64,000 nt of DNA, taken from positions 66,602,693 through 66,666,692 of the forward strand of contig OX457038.1 of NCBI GenBank assembly GCA_949752735.1. The letters are read 5' to 3'. This document shows positions 24,775 through 36,032 of this stretch, one piece after another. The notes beneath the pieces are model-generated. The model was not told the DNA's origin, did no database searches, and saw only the letters and a list, made by a program, of their open reading frames with translations. Numbering within the stretch: position 1 is the stretch's first letter; every line of letters starts with the position of its first letter. The stretch is from Lumbricus terrestris. Lineage: Eukaryota > Annelida > Clitellata > Crassiclitellata > Lumbricidae. The position numbers were made by a program, and so were the translations under genes.

Positions 24775-25880
24775 CAGCTACTTCCGGAATGTTGCTGTGG
24801 ACCTTCCGACTCCCCCCCAGGCCCCACACTGATCGACCAATACAGTTCTGGTCTAAGCACATTGTCACATCTTTAACGCCAGATACCATAAACTGAACTG
24901 AACTGAACCATAGACTATAGGCTGGGGTAGCCTGGACTAAACAATAGACTAGTCTGGGGTAGCCTGAACTAAATTATATAGACTGGGTAGCGTGGACTAA
25001 ACCATAGACTGGGGTAGCCTGGACTAAACCATAGATTGGGGTAGCCTGGACTATAGACTATATAGACTGGGGTAGCCTGGACTAAACCATAGACTGGGGT
25101 AGCCTGGACTAAACCATAGACTCGGGTAGCTTGGACTAAACCATATATCCAGGGGTAGCCTGGACTAACCTACATATATACTGGGGTAGTCTGGACAATG
25201 CTGGACTAATTTTTTTTTATAAAAGTCCAAACTATAGACTGAAGCAGACTGGATTAAATAAGACTATGGATTAGATCAGACTTAAACAGACTAAAAGATA
25301 TTGATTACATTAACGCATATGAAGATTATTATCTTCATAATTATAGAGCTAACGTTTTCGATTAGGCTCACCAGACAAGATAAGAATAAATCGCATCGGA
25401 TTACATAAGATTATATAATATTAGATTACAACAAACAAATCAGCTGTATGCCTGTATGGTAAGCCTGTCAGTTCACTAATGTGGTATTTGAGTGATCGTT
25501 AGAGCTGTCAGCCGCGTTAAGATAAAGACGCGAGAGTCTATGACCGCCTTCGCCACATGCAGTTTGCCTGAAATCGCCTCAGCAACGGTCAAATTACACC
25601 GTCTCATTGACTGAACTCCGCGCCTGTTCGCGCCTGATAAAGCTATATAATGTTCGTAGAAACCCGACTCACAACGCCTCTGCTTTATGGAGCGCCAACT
25701 TTATGGATATTAGGCGTGTAAAAAGCGCATTAATTTATGGCCTGCATGCGGCCGAGAAAAGATGACGACGCGAACCGCTGCAGAAGAAAAGAGCGCTATA
25801 TAATATTATGCGCAGTCTCCTCCACGTCGTAATATATACTCCATGTCCATATCTTGAATTGGATCACACTTACGCATGCG

Positions 25881-25954
<74 letters not shown>

Positions 25955-27259
25955 CTTTCACGTTAATGCATAATTATATATGCGGTGTCATATGCCCATT
26001 ATATGCGTAATATGCTAGTATATATGGACATATCAAATTATATTAGATAGGTCTAATATCTCAAGAGATATATATATTATATATATTATATATATATATA
26101 TAAACCCTATATAATATATAGTAAAAGCAGACATTTATGTGAGGGACATTGTGTGTTTAGTGCTCCCACGTATAATACTTAACGATAAATGTGTTGGCTT
26201 CAGGCAATGGCAGGCTAAAAGGCTGCAGGGACAATGCTGTATTTTATCAGCCAGAACTCTAATGTCCATGAGCGTTCCGAGCTCGTTTGTGTCTGCATGG
26301 TTGCTCCAGTTAATAACAATACATCTAAATATATATTTAATGTATATACAGGGTGGGCCATAAAAAAGTAACAACCCCCAACGGTGCTTAGCCCATATCT
26401 TGGCCAAACATAAGAATTTTTAAATGAAACTTTACAGTCTTAAAGGCAATTCATATTTACATACAATGGTCAAATTTTAAAAAAATATTTCAAACAGAAC
26501 AAACGTTATATCACTTTTAGTAAGTCGACCCACCGTTTTTTGACGATTCAAAAACGCGACGCAACAAAAGTAACAAAAAACCAATTTAATTATTCTGTCA
26601 ATATCTTGGCCAGAAGTAAGAATATCGAAATGAAATTTTAGAGGCTTAAATACAATGCATATCTGCATATGATGGTCAGATTTCATCGAAATATTTCAAA
26701 CAGAACAAACGTTAAATAACTTTTAGTGAGGCGACCCATCGTTTTTTGACGATTCAAAAACGTAACGCAACAAAAAGTAACAAAAACATGATTTTTTAAA
26801 ATTTCATCTCAAATAATTGTTATCAAATAGCATTGATATTACCAGACGATCATTAATATTACTATTTTAAACAGAAACAGGGTACCAGCGTAGCTGCACG
26901 TCACCATGAAGTCACTTAGCAAGATGGCAATCAAGTTGGTAAATAAGGAATCTGTCAGATTATTTATTTTGCTATTAAAACAATGCAATTCAAATTTCTA
27001 AAAAAAAGAAAACGTTTACTCTGATAAACAGTGAGAGCGCAAACATTAAAAGTTAAGCTGAGAGTTAAGAGATTTGTCGTGAATGAAAGGAGATCGGCTC
27101 GATTGTTCTGGTTTCATTGAGAAAGCCAATGGCCCCAAATTTCCGAATTTGAAATCGATGGATTGATATTCAATTGCGGAGAGCTATGCTGGAGAAATAT
27201 CACAATCTGCAACCAAAACCAAGTGCGGTAAGAGAATGGATGGGCGCATTGGAGTTAAC
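24775..27259 (+). repeat. Large direct duplication, right copy (2485 bp)
   Basis: Near-perfect copy of 18952-21437. Its right edge (ttaac at 27255-27259) continues into atgggaagatttgcc, the natural continuation of the mariner derivative, so this copy represents the uninterrupted site. Its left edge abuts the end of the 3.3-kb segment directly. Confidence 0.96.
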
Positions 27260-27654
27260 ATGGGAAGATTTGCCTTTAAAACACATCAACAGGGCCATCA
27301 AGAACTTTGCAAAGAGACTCAAAAGAAGTTTTGGCACTGGTCGTAGGCACATTGAACACAAGTTATGAAGCACCAACAAGTTCATTTCACAACAATTATT
27401 TGAGATGTGACTTAATAAACTCGTTTCTTGTTACTTTTTTTGTTGCGTTACGTTTTTGAATCGTCAAAAATCGGCGGGTGGCCTCACTAAAAGTGGTGTA
27501 ACTTTTGTTGGGTTTGAAATATTTTGATGAAATCTGGTCATCATGTGTAAATATGAATTGTCTTTAAGACAGTGAAATTTCATTCTGAAATTCTTACTTC
27601 TGGCGAAGACATGGGCAAAAAACCGTAGGGGTTACTTTTTTATGGCCCACCCTG
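26349..27654 (+). mobile_element. Mariner derivative with long inverted ends, complete
   Basis: Bounded by cagggtgggccataaaaaag and its inverse, flanked by TA (26347-26348, 27655-27656), 1306 bp. The inverted ends extend for over 200 bp, though imperfectly. The interior is a deleted transposase gene; only the C-terminal part is readable (WEDLPLKHINRAIKNFAKR, ending HIEHKL at about 27368), a normal mariner transposase ending. The catalytic region is lost or unreadable. Confidence 0.9.
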
Positions 27655-27734
27655 TATATATATATATTATTTGTGTATTGATGTGATCTGCATAAAGCCA
27701 AAAATCTGTCAAAAATTATTAGGGCTGCATGTAG

Positions 27735-28100
27735 ATGATTTTAACGGATAAGTTTATCGATTAATCGTTAAAATATTTATCATTCAATCATTGTCGATTA
27801 ATTTTTGATTAATTTTCGATGAACTTTTGATAAATTTTCGATTAATTTTCGATTAATCTTTAATTAATTCTCGATTATTTTTTTGATTAATTCTTCAATT
27901 AATTTTCGATTAACGTTTCAATTAATTTTTGATGAATTTTCGATTAATTTTCGATTAATTTTTGATTAATTCTTCAATTAATTTTCGATTAATTTTAGAT
28001 CAATTTTCGATTAATTTTCGATTAATTTTTAATTAATTTTCGATCAATTTTCGATTAATTTTTCGATAAATTCTCGATTAATTTTTTGATTAATTTTACT
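27735..28100 (+). repeat. 11-bp AT-rich minisatellite (ATTAATTTTCG)
   Basis: About 30 imperfect copies of gattaattttc with variants (gatgaattttc, gataaattttc, aattaattctc). At 28248-28300, a 14-bp unit (gcattgacttttaa) repeats four times. Confidence 0.9.
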
Positions 28101-28300
28101 TATTTCAAGTGGTCATGGTGAATAAATTCTTGATCGAGAAATGAATCAATTTACTTTGCATTTGAGGAAACTGATGATAATGAAATAATCCAAAATTGCG
28201 ACAAAATTAATTTTTTCATAATTGCAATAAGCAGTTGACTTTTAAGCATTGACATTTAAGCATTGACTTTTAAGCATTGACTTTTAAGCATTGACTTTTC

Positions 28301-29147
28301 TACATTGAAAATAGTAACCAACACAGTGACTGCATTCCTTACAGTTTTTTAACGCTTCGCCTGACGTTGACCAAACTAATCGAATTTAATCAATTAATCG
28401 CGATTAAATTTAGGGGATTACACCAGTACAATTATATTAATCAGTACCAACCCTAAAGAATATATCAAGTATATTTCTTTTGTGCACCTACACATCTATA
28501 TGATAAGGATTATATATATATATATATATATATTATATGTTTACTGCATACACATGTATACAATCTATGTCCATACTAAAAAGGATTTATACATACACAC
28601 ACACACATATATATACATATATATATATATACATATCCTCAGTGCATGACGTATTGAATGTTCGTCATGGGTATAGTTGGTCAGCGCATTATTACATTTC
28701 GTCCATGTAGGCGAGTCGAAGATTTCCGCCTCTCCCGAGAGAAGAATAACACGAACGCCTGCCATGACCATGCGTTCTCCGTATGCTTCCATTCTCCTCC
28801 AAATGCCTCCCTTTCCCTCCCCCATCCCTCCCTCGCCCTTCCACCGCTACGGTCCGGTAATTAATACCTGTCGAGTTGGAATGGGAGGCACTCATTCCGA
28901 AGATTCCCTCGGTGGTGGTTAGGCCCCGCTGTAGAGCGTCGGCCACATGTCTACAAGCTGAAGGTTAACAAGACCAAGATGTCTGCTTTGCAACCCCCCC
29001 CCCACTCTCCTTCATTTTCTGTGTCCTACGCTGTTAACGTTGACCGCTGGACTGCTAATTATTGTACGAATGCGTAATTGGGTACTTGCATTCATACGGT
29101 ACATATTTTATTTATCTGCATTTACATATTATACATTTATGTAGTCC

Positions 29148-29179
<32 letters not shown>

Positions 29180-29478
29180 TCATGCACTCGAGTTCATATA
29201 AGTAAGTATCTGTTATCAATATTAATAATTTGTTTCATCATTTTAAGTGCCTGTTTACTAGTGTTTAGCATAGTTATATTGTGCAATTTTACAACCTCGC
29301 AAAAGAGCTTTTCTGATGATTGACTAACAGATGCAAGAAATTAGCAGTCGGCAAATGTAGTCTACTGTATAATAGTGTATAATTATGCTGGACAGAGTCA
29401 TGGGTTGTAGCGAATGAAGTTGATACTGCAAGGTGCAAGGTGACGAGACTTGTTCCAGATGTGCAATCAGCCAAAATA
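28301..29478. other. Intron 2 DNA before the (GAT)n tract
   Basis: ta/ca-rich microsatellites at 28515-28640 and 29145-29180 flank a more GC-rich unique stretch (28650-29060) for which I found no domain, exon or transposon. Confidence 0.5.
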
Positions 29479-29822
<344 letters not shown>

Positions 29823-30127
29823 CAAATAAGGGATGGTGTTGATTGGTGATGATGATTCAAAATTCAAAATTCAAAATTATTTATTGATCCCACAATAAAC
29901 ATAATTATACAGAACATGGTATAACACAAGCTAAATTAAAGTATTAATGCGTTTGACAAAGAAGTTAGGAGATAGATTAGGGAGCAATAGGCACTCCAGA
30001 AGGGACACGTCCCGCTAAGTAGGGGCCTATATACCAGGAAGAAGCTGAACAGGATGGTGGGTGTGATTAAGTAAGGGGAATAGACGTTGTTATGACTATA
30101 TAAATTTTATACAGAAAAAGTTACGTA

Positions 30128-31556
30128 CACTGTGTCCCATAAAAAAACACACCAAAAAACTTTTCAAAAATCTTCTTTAAAACCAAGCCTATTGTAATAA
30201 AAGTTTGTACGTTGTTTCTCAAATAATTTTGCCACAAAATATTTAACATTTTACTTACTCACAGAAGTGGTTGCTGTTAGAGGCAGTGACGCAGACTAGG
30301 CGACAAGGCGTGTTTGGAAACATTTAAACTTAGAATTAAAATGGTTTTCAGCAGCGAAGATAAAAATTTTATTAAGAATTTAGTATTGTTGAAGGGTTAC
30401 AGTAGTCGTCGGTTGATAAAAGAGTTCCCGCAAAAGGGTTGGAATAAAAATGGTCTCGATGTACTGCTGCGAAAGATTCGAAAAACGGCCAGCGTGGATC
30501 GTCAGCCCGGCAGCGGACGACCACGTTCGGTGCGCACACCAGAGAACATTGATGCAGTAAACGATCTTGTGCTAAGCCAGGAGGGCGCACCACAAACTCA
30601 CAGAACAATTCGCCAGATTCAAAGAGAAATTGGAATGAGTAGGGGAACAGTGTATAGAGTAATACATGATGACCTTCAGCTGAAGTGTCTGAAAAAACGC
30701 CGTGCCCAACTGTTATCAACATGCAACACAGATTCACGCTTGGAACGATGCAAGCAACTTCTTAGGAAGTTTCCCGAGCATATAGTCCATTTCATCTGGT
30801 TTACTGACGAGAAGCTGTTTACAGTGGCGCCTCCAATCAACGCTCAGAACGATCGTCTCTACGTATCCACGACAACACTGAAGCGCAACGTTGACGCCAA
30901 TCGCCTACTGCGGACCCGCCCGACTTTCAGCCGCTCACTGATGGTCTCCGTCGCCGTCTCGAAGCTCGGGTGCACGGAATTGTTCTTCGTGGAACCTGGG
31001 GTGAAGGTCAACGGCGAATATTACAGGAATATCCTGTTGATGGAGCAGATGTTGCCAGCGATCAGGAGGATGTCAAGCGACTTGTTCATTCTCCAGCAGG
31101 ACAGCGCCCCAGCACATCGCGCAAAGGACACCATTGCGTTGCTGCGACGTGAAACACCAAGCTTCATTGGACCGGAACTCTGGCCAGCAAATTCACCAGA
31201 CCTCAATCCTGTTGACTACAGAATTTGGGGTCTAATGCAGGAACGCGTCTACCAGACAGCAATACGGGACATCGACGAGTTGAAGGAGCGCCTGATCGTT
31301 GTGTGGGCACAGTTGAAGCAGAGTGTCATTGACAAAGCTATTGAACAGTGGCGGCCAAGGCTGAGAGCCTGCGTTCAAGCGAAGGGACATCACTTCGAAC
31401 ATCTTCTTAAATGAAACATTACTTTTTCTTATTTAACATGAGACTTACATGCGTTTCATGACAAAGGTTTTTGGTGTTTTTTTATGGGGCACAGTATTAG
31501 ATTTACATGCGTTTCATGACAAAGGTTTTTGGTGTGTTTTTTTATGGGACACAGTG
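30128..31556 (+). mobile_element. Apparently intact DD37D mariner element
   Basis: Inverted ends cactgtgtcccataaaaaaa and (inverse) tttttttatgggacacagtg, flanked by TA at 30126-30127 and 31557-31558. It is 1429 bp with one uninterrupted transposase. The right end is doubled: a 58-bp period places a second terminal repeat, ending in ggggcacagt, at about 31445-31496, just inside the outer one at 31503-31556. The element sits in the 3' UTR of LINE copy 1. Confidence 0.95.
30341..31414 (+). CDS. Mariner transposase, DD37D type, intact frame
   Basis: A 357-residue transposase of the IS630/Tc1/mariner superfamily, starting at the first ATG (MVFSSEDKNF). It cuts the element out and inserts it at TA. 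Two N-terminal helix-turn-helix regions are separated by a GSGRPRS linker (about 57-63). The catalytic residues are D156 (WFTDEKLF), D254 (LQQDSAPAHR) and D292 (SPDLNPVDYRIW). There are 37 residues between the last two, so DD37D, the spacing of the maT group. The C-terminus, GHHFEHLLK, is the usual ending. No stop or frameshift was seen, and the length is normal. It lies antisense to the DDR gene. Whether it is active cannot be told from sequence. Confidence 0.95.
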   Translation: MVFSSEDKNFIKNLVLLKGYSSRRLIKEFPQKGWNKNGLDVLLRKIRKTASVDRQPGSGRPRSVRTPENIDAVNDLVLSQEGAPQTHRTIRQIQREIGMSRGTVYRVIHDDLQLKCLKKRRAQLLSTCNTDSRLERCKQLLRKFPEHIVHFIWFTDEKLFTVAPPINAQNDRLYVSTTTLKRNVDANRLLRTRPTFSRSLMVSVAVSKLGCTELFFVEPGVKVNGEYYRNILLMEQMLPAIRRMSSDLFILQQDSAPAHRAKDTIALLRRETPSFIGPELWPANSPDLNPVDYRIWGLMQERVYQTAIRDIDELKERLIVVWAQLKQSVIDKAIEQWRPRLRACVQAKGHHFEHLLK

Positions 31557-31603
31557 TATATTAAATTCTTAACTAAAACTTAACTACAAACATAAAGCTG
31601 AGT

Positions 31604-32590
31604 TTACATAATATAAATTAGTGCGTGTGCACGTGCAAGGGTTTTAAAGTGGCTAAGGGATGTAACCGTACGGATTTCTTTGGGAAGACTGTTCCAGTTA
31701 ACAGGGCCCTGGACCCTAAGCGAAAATTTACGGACATTAGTCCTTACAAACACAGATCGGAAATCATCGTTGCTTCTAGTGAAAATACGATGCGGTACAG
31801 GATCAAAATAGGATGAGAATGATGACGGGAGGAGGTTATTAATGTATTTATACATGAAAATGCAAGTTTGTAGGAACTTGATTTGATTAATGTCTAGAAG
31901 TTTGTGTTCAAAGAAGAGTGGACTAGTGTGTGAATTGGGGGGGGGGGGAGATTTAGTGATAACTCGTAATGTCTTTTTTTGAAGGATCTTTATACCTTCA
32001 AGATTGGAGTCATATGTAGAAGTCCAAATCATGTTGCAATAAGTCAGATATGGATAAATTAGAGTATAATAGAGATCCCGCAGGATATGAGGGGGAAGGA
32101 GGTAAGATACTCTTTTTATGATGCCAAGATTCTTTTTGATTTTGTTACTAATTTCAAAAATGTGTGTTTTCCATTTCAGGTGTTGATCGATGTAGACACC
32201 TAGAAATTTTGTTGAAGATACTTGAGGAATAGCAATGTTATTTAAAGCTATTTGGCTGTTGTTATTAGGGATGGATTTTCCTGGGGAGCGGAAAATGATA
32301 CAATTGGATTTTTTTACATTAAGTGATAATTTGTTGCTTATAAACCATTCGCTAGCGGACATTAGTTCATTGTTCACCAGTTGTATTAGACTGTCGTACG
32401 AGCTGTGAGATAAGAAGACATTGGAGTCATCTGCAGACATAATGAAGTGTAGGACAGTGGAAGAGTTTGGCAGGTCGTTAATAAATAATAAAAATAAGAG
32501 TGGACCAAGAATTGATCCCTGTGGTACGCCAAATTCAATGGGTAAAGGGTTTGAGAGGGCCCCATTACAAATGACTCTTTGATTGAGATG
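31604..32590 (-). pseudogene. LINE reverse transcriptase fragment, copy 1
   Basis: C-terminal half of a reverse transcriptase, open from ICNGALSN through GVPQGSILGPLLFLL to the end at 31604 (about 320 codons). The catalytic box that reads FADD in copies 2 and 3 is MSADD here (32427-32442 area): Phe is replaced by Ser next to the two aspartates. The thumb-like part (TKFLGVYIDQHLKW, YPYLTYCNMIW) is conserved. The 5' half is missing, so it is a dead copy. Confidence 0.9.
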
Positions 32591-32593
32591 CTG

Positions 32594-32645
<52 letters not shown>
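32594..32645 (+). repeat. (CTG)n trinucleotide tract at a DDR donor
   Basis: About 15 ctg units with one ggtg interruption. On the DDR transcript it is (CAG)n starting about 10 bases after the exon 2 donor. Confidence 0.95.
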
Positions 32646-32647
<2 letters not shown>

Positions 32648-32652
32648 CTGAC

Positions 32653-32758
32653 CTGGCACTTGTTGGTCCGACGATCGACGGATCAGACGACGAACTGGCG
32701 ACGATCGCAGAATCCGGAATCTGTCCGGACTGCATCCCAAGCGCAGAGCGACATCTCG
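32653..32758 (-). CDS. DDR: DDR coding exon 2: start of discoidin domain
   Basis: Encodes residues about 61-96, beginning RCRSALGMQSGQIPDSAI, the typical opening of the DDR discoidin domain with its first conserved cysteine (C63). The acceptor is tttgtag|CGAG and the donor is GCCAG|GTCAGC. Two leading bases and two trailing bases fit exons 1 and 3. At the position of human DDR2 Trp52, a known collagen contact, this exon has Ser within a Ser-rich run. A (CAG)n tract in transcript orientation begins about 10 bases after the donor, followed directly by the broken end of a LINE. On the acceptor side, a repeat fragment (ggcgctatag) lies about 20 bases from the splice site. Confidence 0.93.
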
Positions 32759-33234
32759 CTACAAAGCATAGACAGAGAATGGCGCTATAGAAGCCATTAA
32801 GACATTTCCTACATACATGCATGCATGCATACATACCTATATGCATACATACATAGAAACAACTAAGTATGTATGTATGTATGTATGAATGTATGTATGC
32901 ATGAATGAATGCATGAATGTATGAATGACTGCATTGCAAACGTAAACTTGTATCACAAGCAAAAGTTGGCAAGATCTGATCTAAAGAGGAGAGCTGGCCG
33001 CATATTTTAATCTGGATGGACAGATGGATGAATGAATGGGTGGATGGATAGATGGATGGATTCAGTGATGGAGTGTACTGTGTAATCGGATAAGCGCTGA
33101 CTTATAACTGGAATCAGCCATGCATGTATCTGGATAGTTAATTAGGAGGATGAATGAATTCATTTTACACGAATTGTTGTCGAATTGGATGAATGAATAA
33201 AATCCTGAATGAATTAATTAATCGCACATTGAAT
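32759..33234. other. Intron 1 DNA next to DDR exon 2
   Basis: Holds a ggcgctatag repeat fragment (about 32779-32792), cata/gtat tetramers (32815-32900) and ggat units (33010-33060). No gene was seen. Confidence 0.6.
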
Positions 33235-33816
33235 GCATGTGAGACAGAGAGAGACAGACAGACAGACATACAGACAGACTGACAAAGACAAACAGAGAGA
33301 GACAGTGAGAGATAAGAGAGCGATAAAGGGAGGGGCTATAGGATGACAGACAGACAGACAGACAAACAGACAGAAACAGAGAGACAGACAGAGACAAACA
33401 GAGAGAGACAGTGACAGATAAGAGAGTGAGAAAGAGAGGGCTATAGAATGACAGACAGACAGACAGAGGCAGAGACAGAGACAGAGAGACAGACAAAGTC
33501 AGACAGAGACAGTGAGAGTTAAGAGAGTGAGAAGGAGAGGAGCTATAGAATGACAGACAGACAGACAGAGGCAGATACAGCTAGAGAAAGACAGACAGAG
33601 ACAGACAGAGAGAGACAGTGAGAGATAAGAGAGTGAGAAAGAGAGGGGCTATAGGATGGCAGACAGACAGACAGACAGACAGACAGCTGAACAAGCATGC
33701 AGATAGACAGACATTCATTTGCAAACATAATTATGTCCAGAAGCTCCTGAAAGAGAGCATCGCAAAAAGAGTTAATTATAAAGATGCGGATTAAAACGAA
33801 AGGGAAAAGTAGGCTA
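33235..33816 (+). repeat. GACA/GAGA array, unit about 115 bp, with conserved right flank
   Basis: Four blocks, each with gacagtgagagataagagag, then gagaaagagaggggctatag, then (gaca)n. The right flank (33690-33816), starting gctgaacaagcatgcagata, is nearly identical to 34805-34941, so a block of repeat plus unique flank has been duplicated. Confidence 0.9.
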
Positions 33817-34019
33817 CCATAGCACCTTTCTTTAACCTCTCAAAAGCACCGGATATAATTACTGAACGTTTAGATGCCAGAGATGAATAAAGTCCCTCAC
33901 ATGCAGAGATGGAGACAATAACAAATATATATATATATATAAATATTAGATATATATAAATATATTATACAGTAGGCTATGTATGTTCATGGTTGTGGTT
34001 ATGTAGCATAATATAATTA

Positions 34020-34034
34020 TACGTGCGTGCGTGC

Positions 34035-34112
<78 letters not shown>
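34020..34112 (+). repeat. (GT)n microsatellite
   Basis: gcgt units lead into about 75 bp of perfect gt. A (gaca)n run follows at 34258-34340. Confidence 0.95.
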
Positions 34113-34116
<4 letters not shown>

Positions 34117-34256
34117 GAAGACGTGGATTCAAGGGTGAGTCTACAGTGATGAATTTTTAAATGATCCAATTACTTGTTGAGCAAGCCCCATAGGCAACAC
34201 GTATTCGATGCAATGGAAACGGCCAACAGGGTCACACACTAAGCCATGCATGCAGA

Positions 34257-34313
<57 letters not shown>

Positions 34314-34569
34314 TACATACAGACAGATACATACAGACGGACATGGATTAGATAGAAATTAGTACGAAGCCTCTGGGAAGTAGATGGACAGATTCACAGA
34401 CATACACAGAGGAAGACAGGGAGACAGGCAACCGTACACGTGGAATAACTGCTCGGAGTCACGCATAAAATGAACATACGTATATACCGAACGGAAAGGA
34501 GAAAAGGATACAGTTGAGCAGATGAAGAGACAAATATAGACAGACTGACAGACGGTAAGAACCTGATAG

Positions 34570-34941
34570 GAAATTTAAGGAGAGAGAGAGACAGACAGAC
34601 AGACGGTCAGACAGACAGTGACAAACAGAGAGACAGACCGACAGTTCAACAAACAAATTGTGTGAGTGACAGACAGATGCAGAGACAGAGAGAGAGAGAG
34701 ACAGAGAGACAGAGAGACAAAGACAGAGACAGATAGAGAGAGAGACAGTGAGGTATAAGAGAGTGAGAAAGAGAGGGGCTATCGGATGGCAGACAGACAG
34801 ACAAACAGCTGAACAAGCATGCAGATAGACAGACATTCATTTGCAAACACAATTATGTCCAGAAGCTCCTGCAAGAGAGCATTGCAAGAAAAGAGTTAAT
34901 TATAAAGATGCGGATTAAAACGAAAGTGAAAAAGTAACATA
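34570..34941 (+). repeat. GACA/GAGA array with duplicated right flank
   Basis: Second member of the pair described at 33235-33816. The flank with agacattcatttgcaaacac and aattatgtccagaagctcct differs by a few bases only. Confidence 0.9.
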
Positions 34942-36032
34942 TATATCAAAACGACAGATATAAACCTTAATTATCTCTTCCAATATTTTATAAATATTTT
35001 ACTTGAATGAAAGCACTGCATGAACTAGATAGAAAAAATGTACAATGTCCAGAAATGATAATTATGTACTGCATGTAAATGTATAAACAGCTCAAGGGTT
35101 TCTGGTAAACAAAGACCAGTTGTTCGTAAATTAAAACATAACAACTCATGAGGAGCAGAAGTTGCTTGTCGTCTTCACATATACAAGAAAACTAGATGGT
35201 CAGATGGGTACAACGACCAAAAAAGGTGATGGGTACAACGGATAATGTACCTCAATTAGATTATCTAAATGTCAACAACATTAATCTTGTATACAATGCA
35301 ATGAAACAGAATAATGTTAAGAGTATTTAGATACAAGAAAAGATTTTAAAGTATATATGCTTAAATGGAGAAAAAGAGAAACAGACAGACAGACAGACAG
35401 ACAGACAGGCAGGCAGGCAGAGACAGAGACAGAGGGAAAAGAGAGACAGAGAGAAAGACAGACAGACAGCGACAGAGAGAGACAGTGCATGAGAGAGACA
35501 GACATACGGAGACAGAGACAGAGACAGAGAGACAGAGACAAACAGAAGGCAGATAGTACAGTAGGGTCAATGAAATTCTATAGCCTAACTTAGGGCTCAA
35601 GACTCGAACAAATCACGAATAGCGCGTCCCGATTCAGTGGACAAGGTAATACACACTCGCTATAATAATAATTCTAACCAATTTCTTCTGAAGGAGAAAA
35701 ATACGGAAAATGGATATAAAATTATGAGGCGATTATAGAAAGAAGAGCCACTAGCGAAAACAGTAGTACAGTACGTCAAAGTAGGGCAATGTGAAGTAAT
35801 ATAAATTCCTTAAGGCATACCAGTAAGTGATTTTCATCTGCGTGTGCTCATAACTATAATGCCCACCAACTTAAATATTTTAGTTTTAGCCATTAAAATC
35901 TGATCATGATGACAAGTCCATTGCACAATATTGGGAAAAGCAAATGAAAGACAAATCTAATCATTACCAGATTGACACACACGCATACAAGTAGCAACAC
36001 GGAAACATAGACAGGGCCGCAACAACATTCAA
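34942..36032. other. Intron 1 DNA with (GACA)n tract
   Basis: Unique AT-rich DNA, except for a gaca/gaga/ggca array at 35378-35555. No gene was seen. Confidence 0.55.

Larger units (their letters stand above)
29858..32590 (-). mobile_element. 5'-truncated LINE (copy 1), interrupted by a mariner
   Basis: Non-LTR retrotransposon on the minus strand, with its 3' end at left. The sense 3' end reads gggatcaataaat and then a (ttttgaa)n tail. A 3' UTR is split by the mariner at 30128-31556, followed by the reverse transcriptase C-terminal part (31604 to about 32590). 5' truncation falls at a (CTG)n tract beside DDR exon 2. The reverse transcriptase resembles the CR1/L2/Jockey group. No endonuclease region is present. 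Confidence 0.88.

Noticed and set aside
18952..27259. LTR retrotransposon with 2.5-kb LTRs
   Set aside because: The repeated blocks do not start TG and end CA, contain a mariner piece and microsatellites, and the middle has no gag/pol or primer-binding site.
30314..30340. Longer mariner transposase starting at 30314
   Set aside because: That start is TTG; the first ATG at 30341 gives the usual family N-terminus and length.
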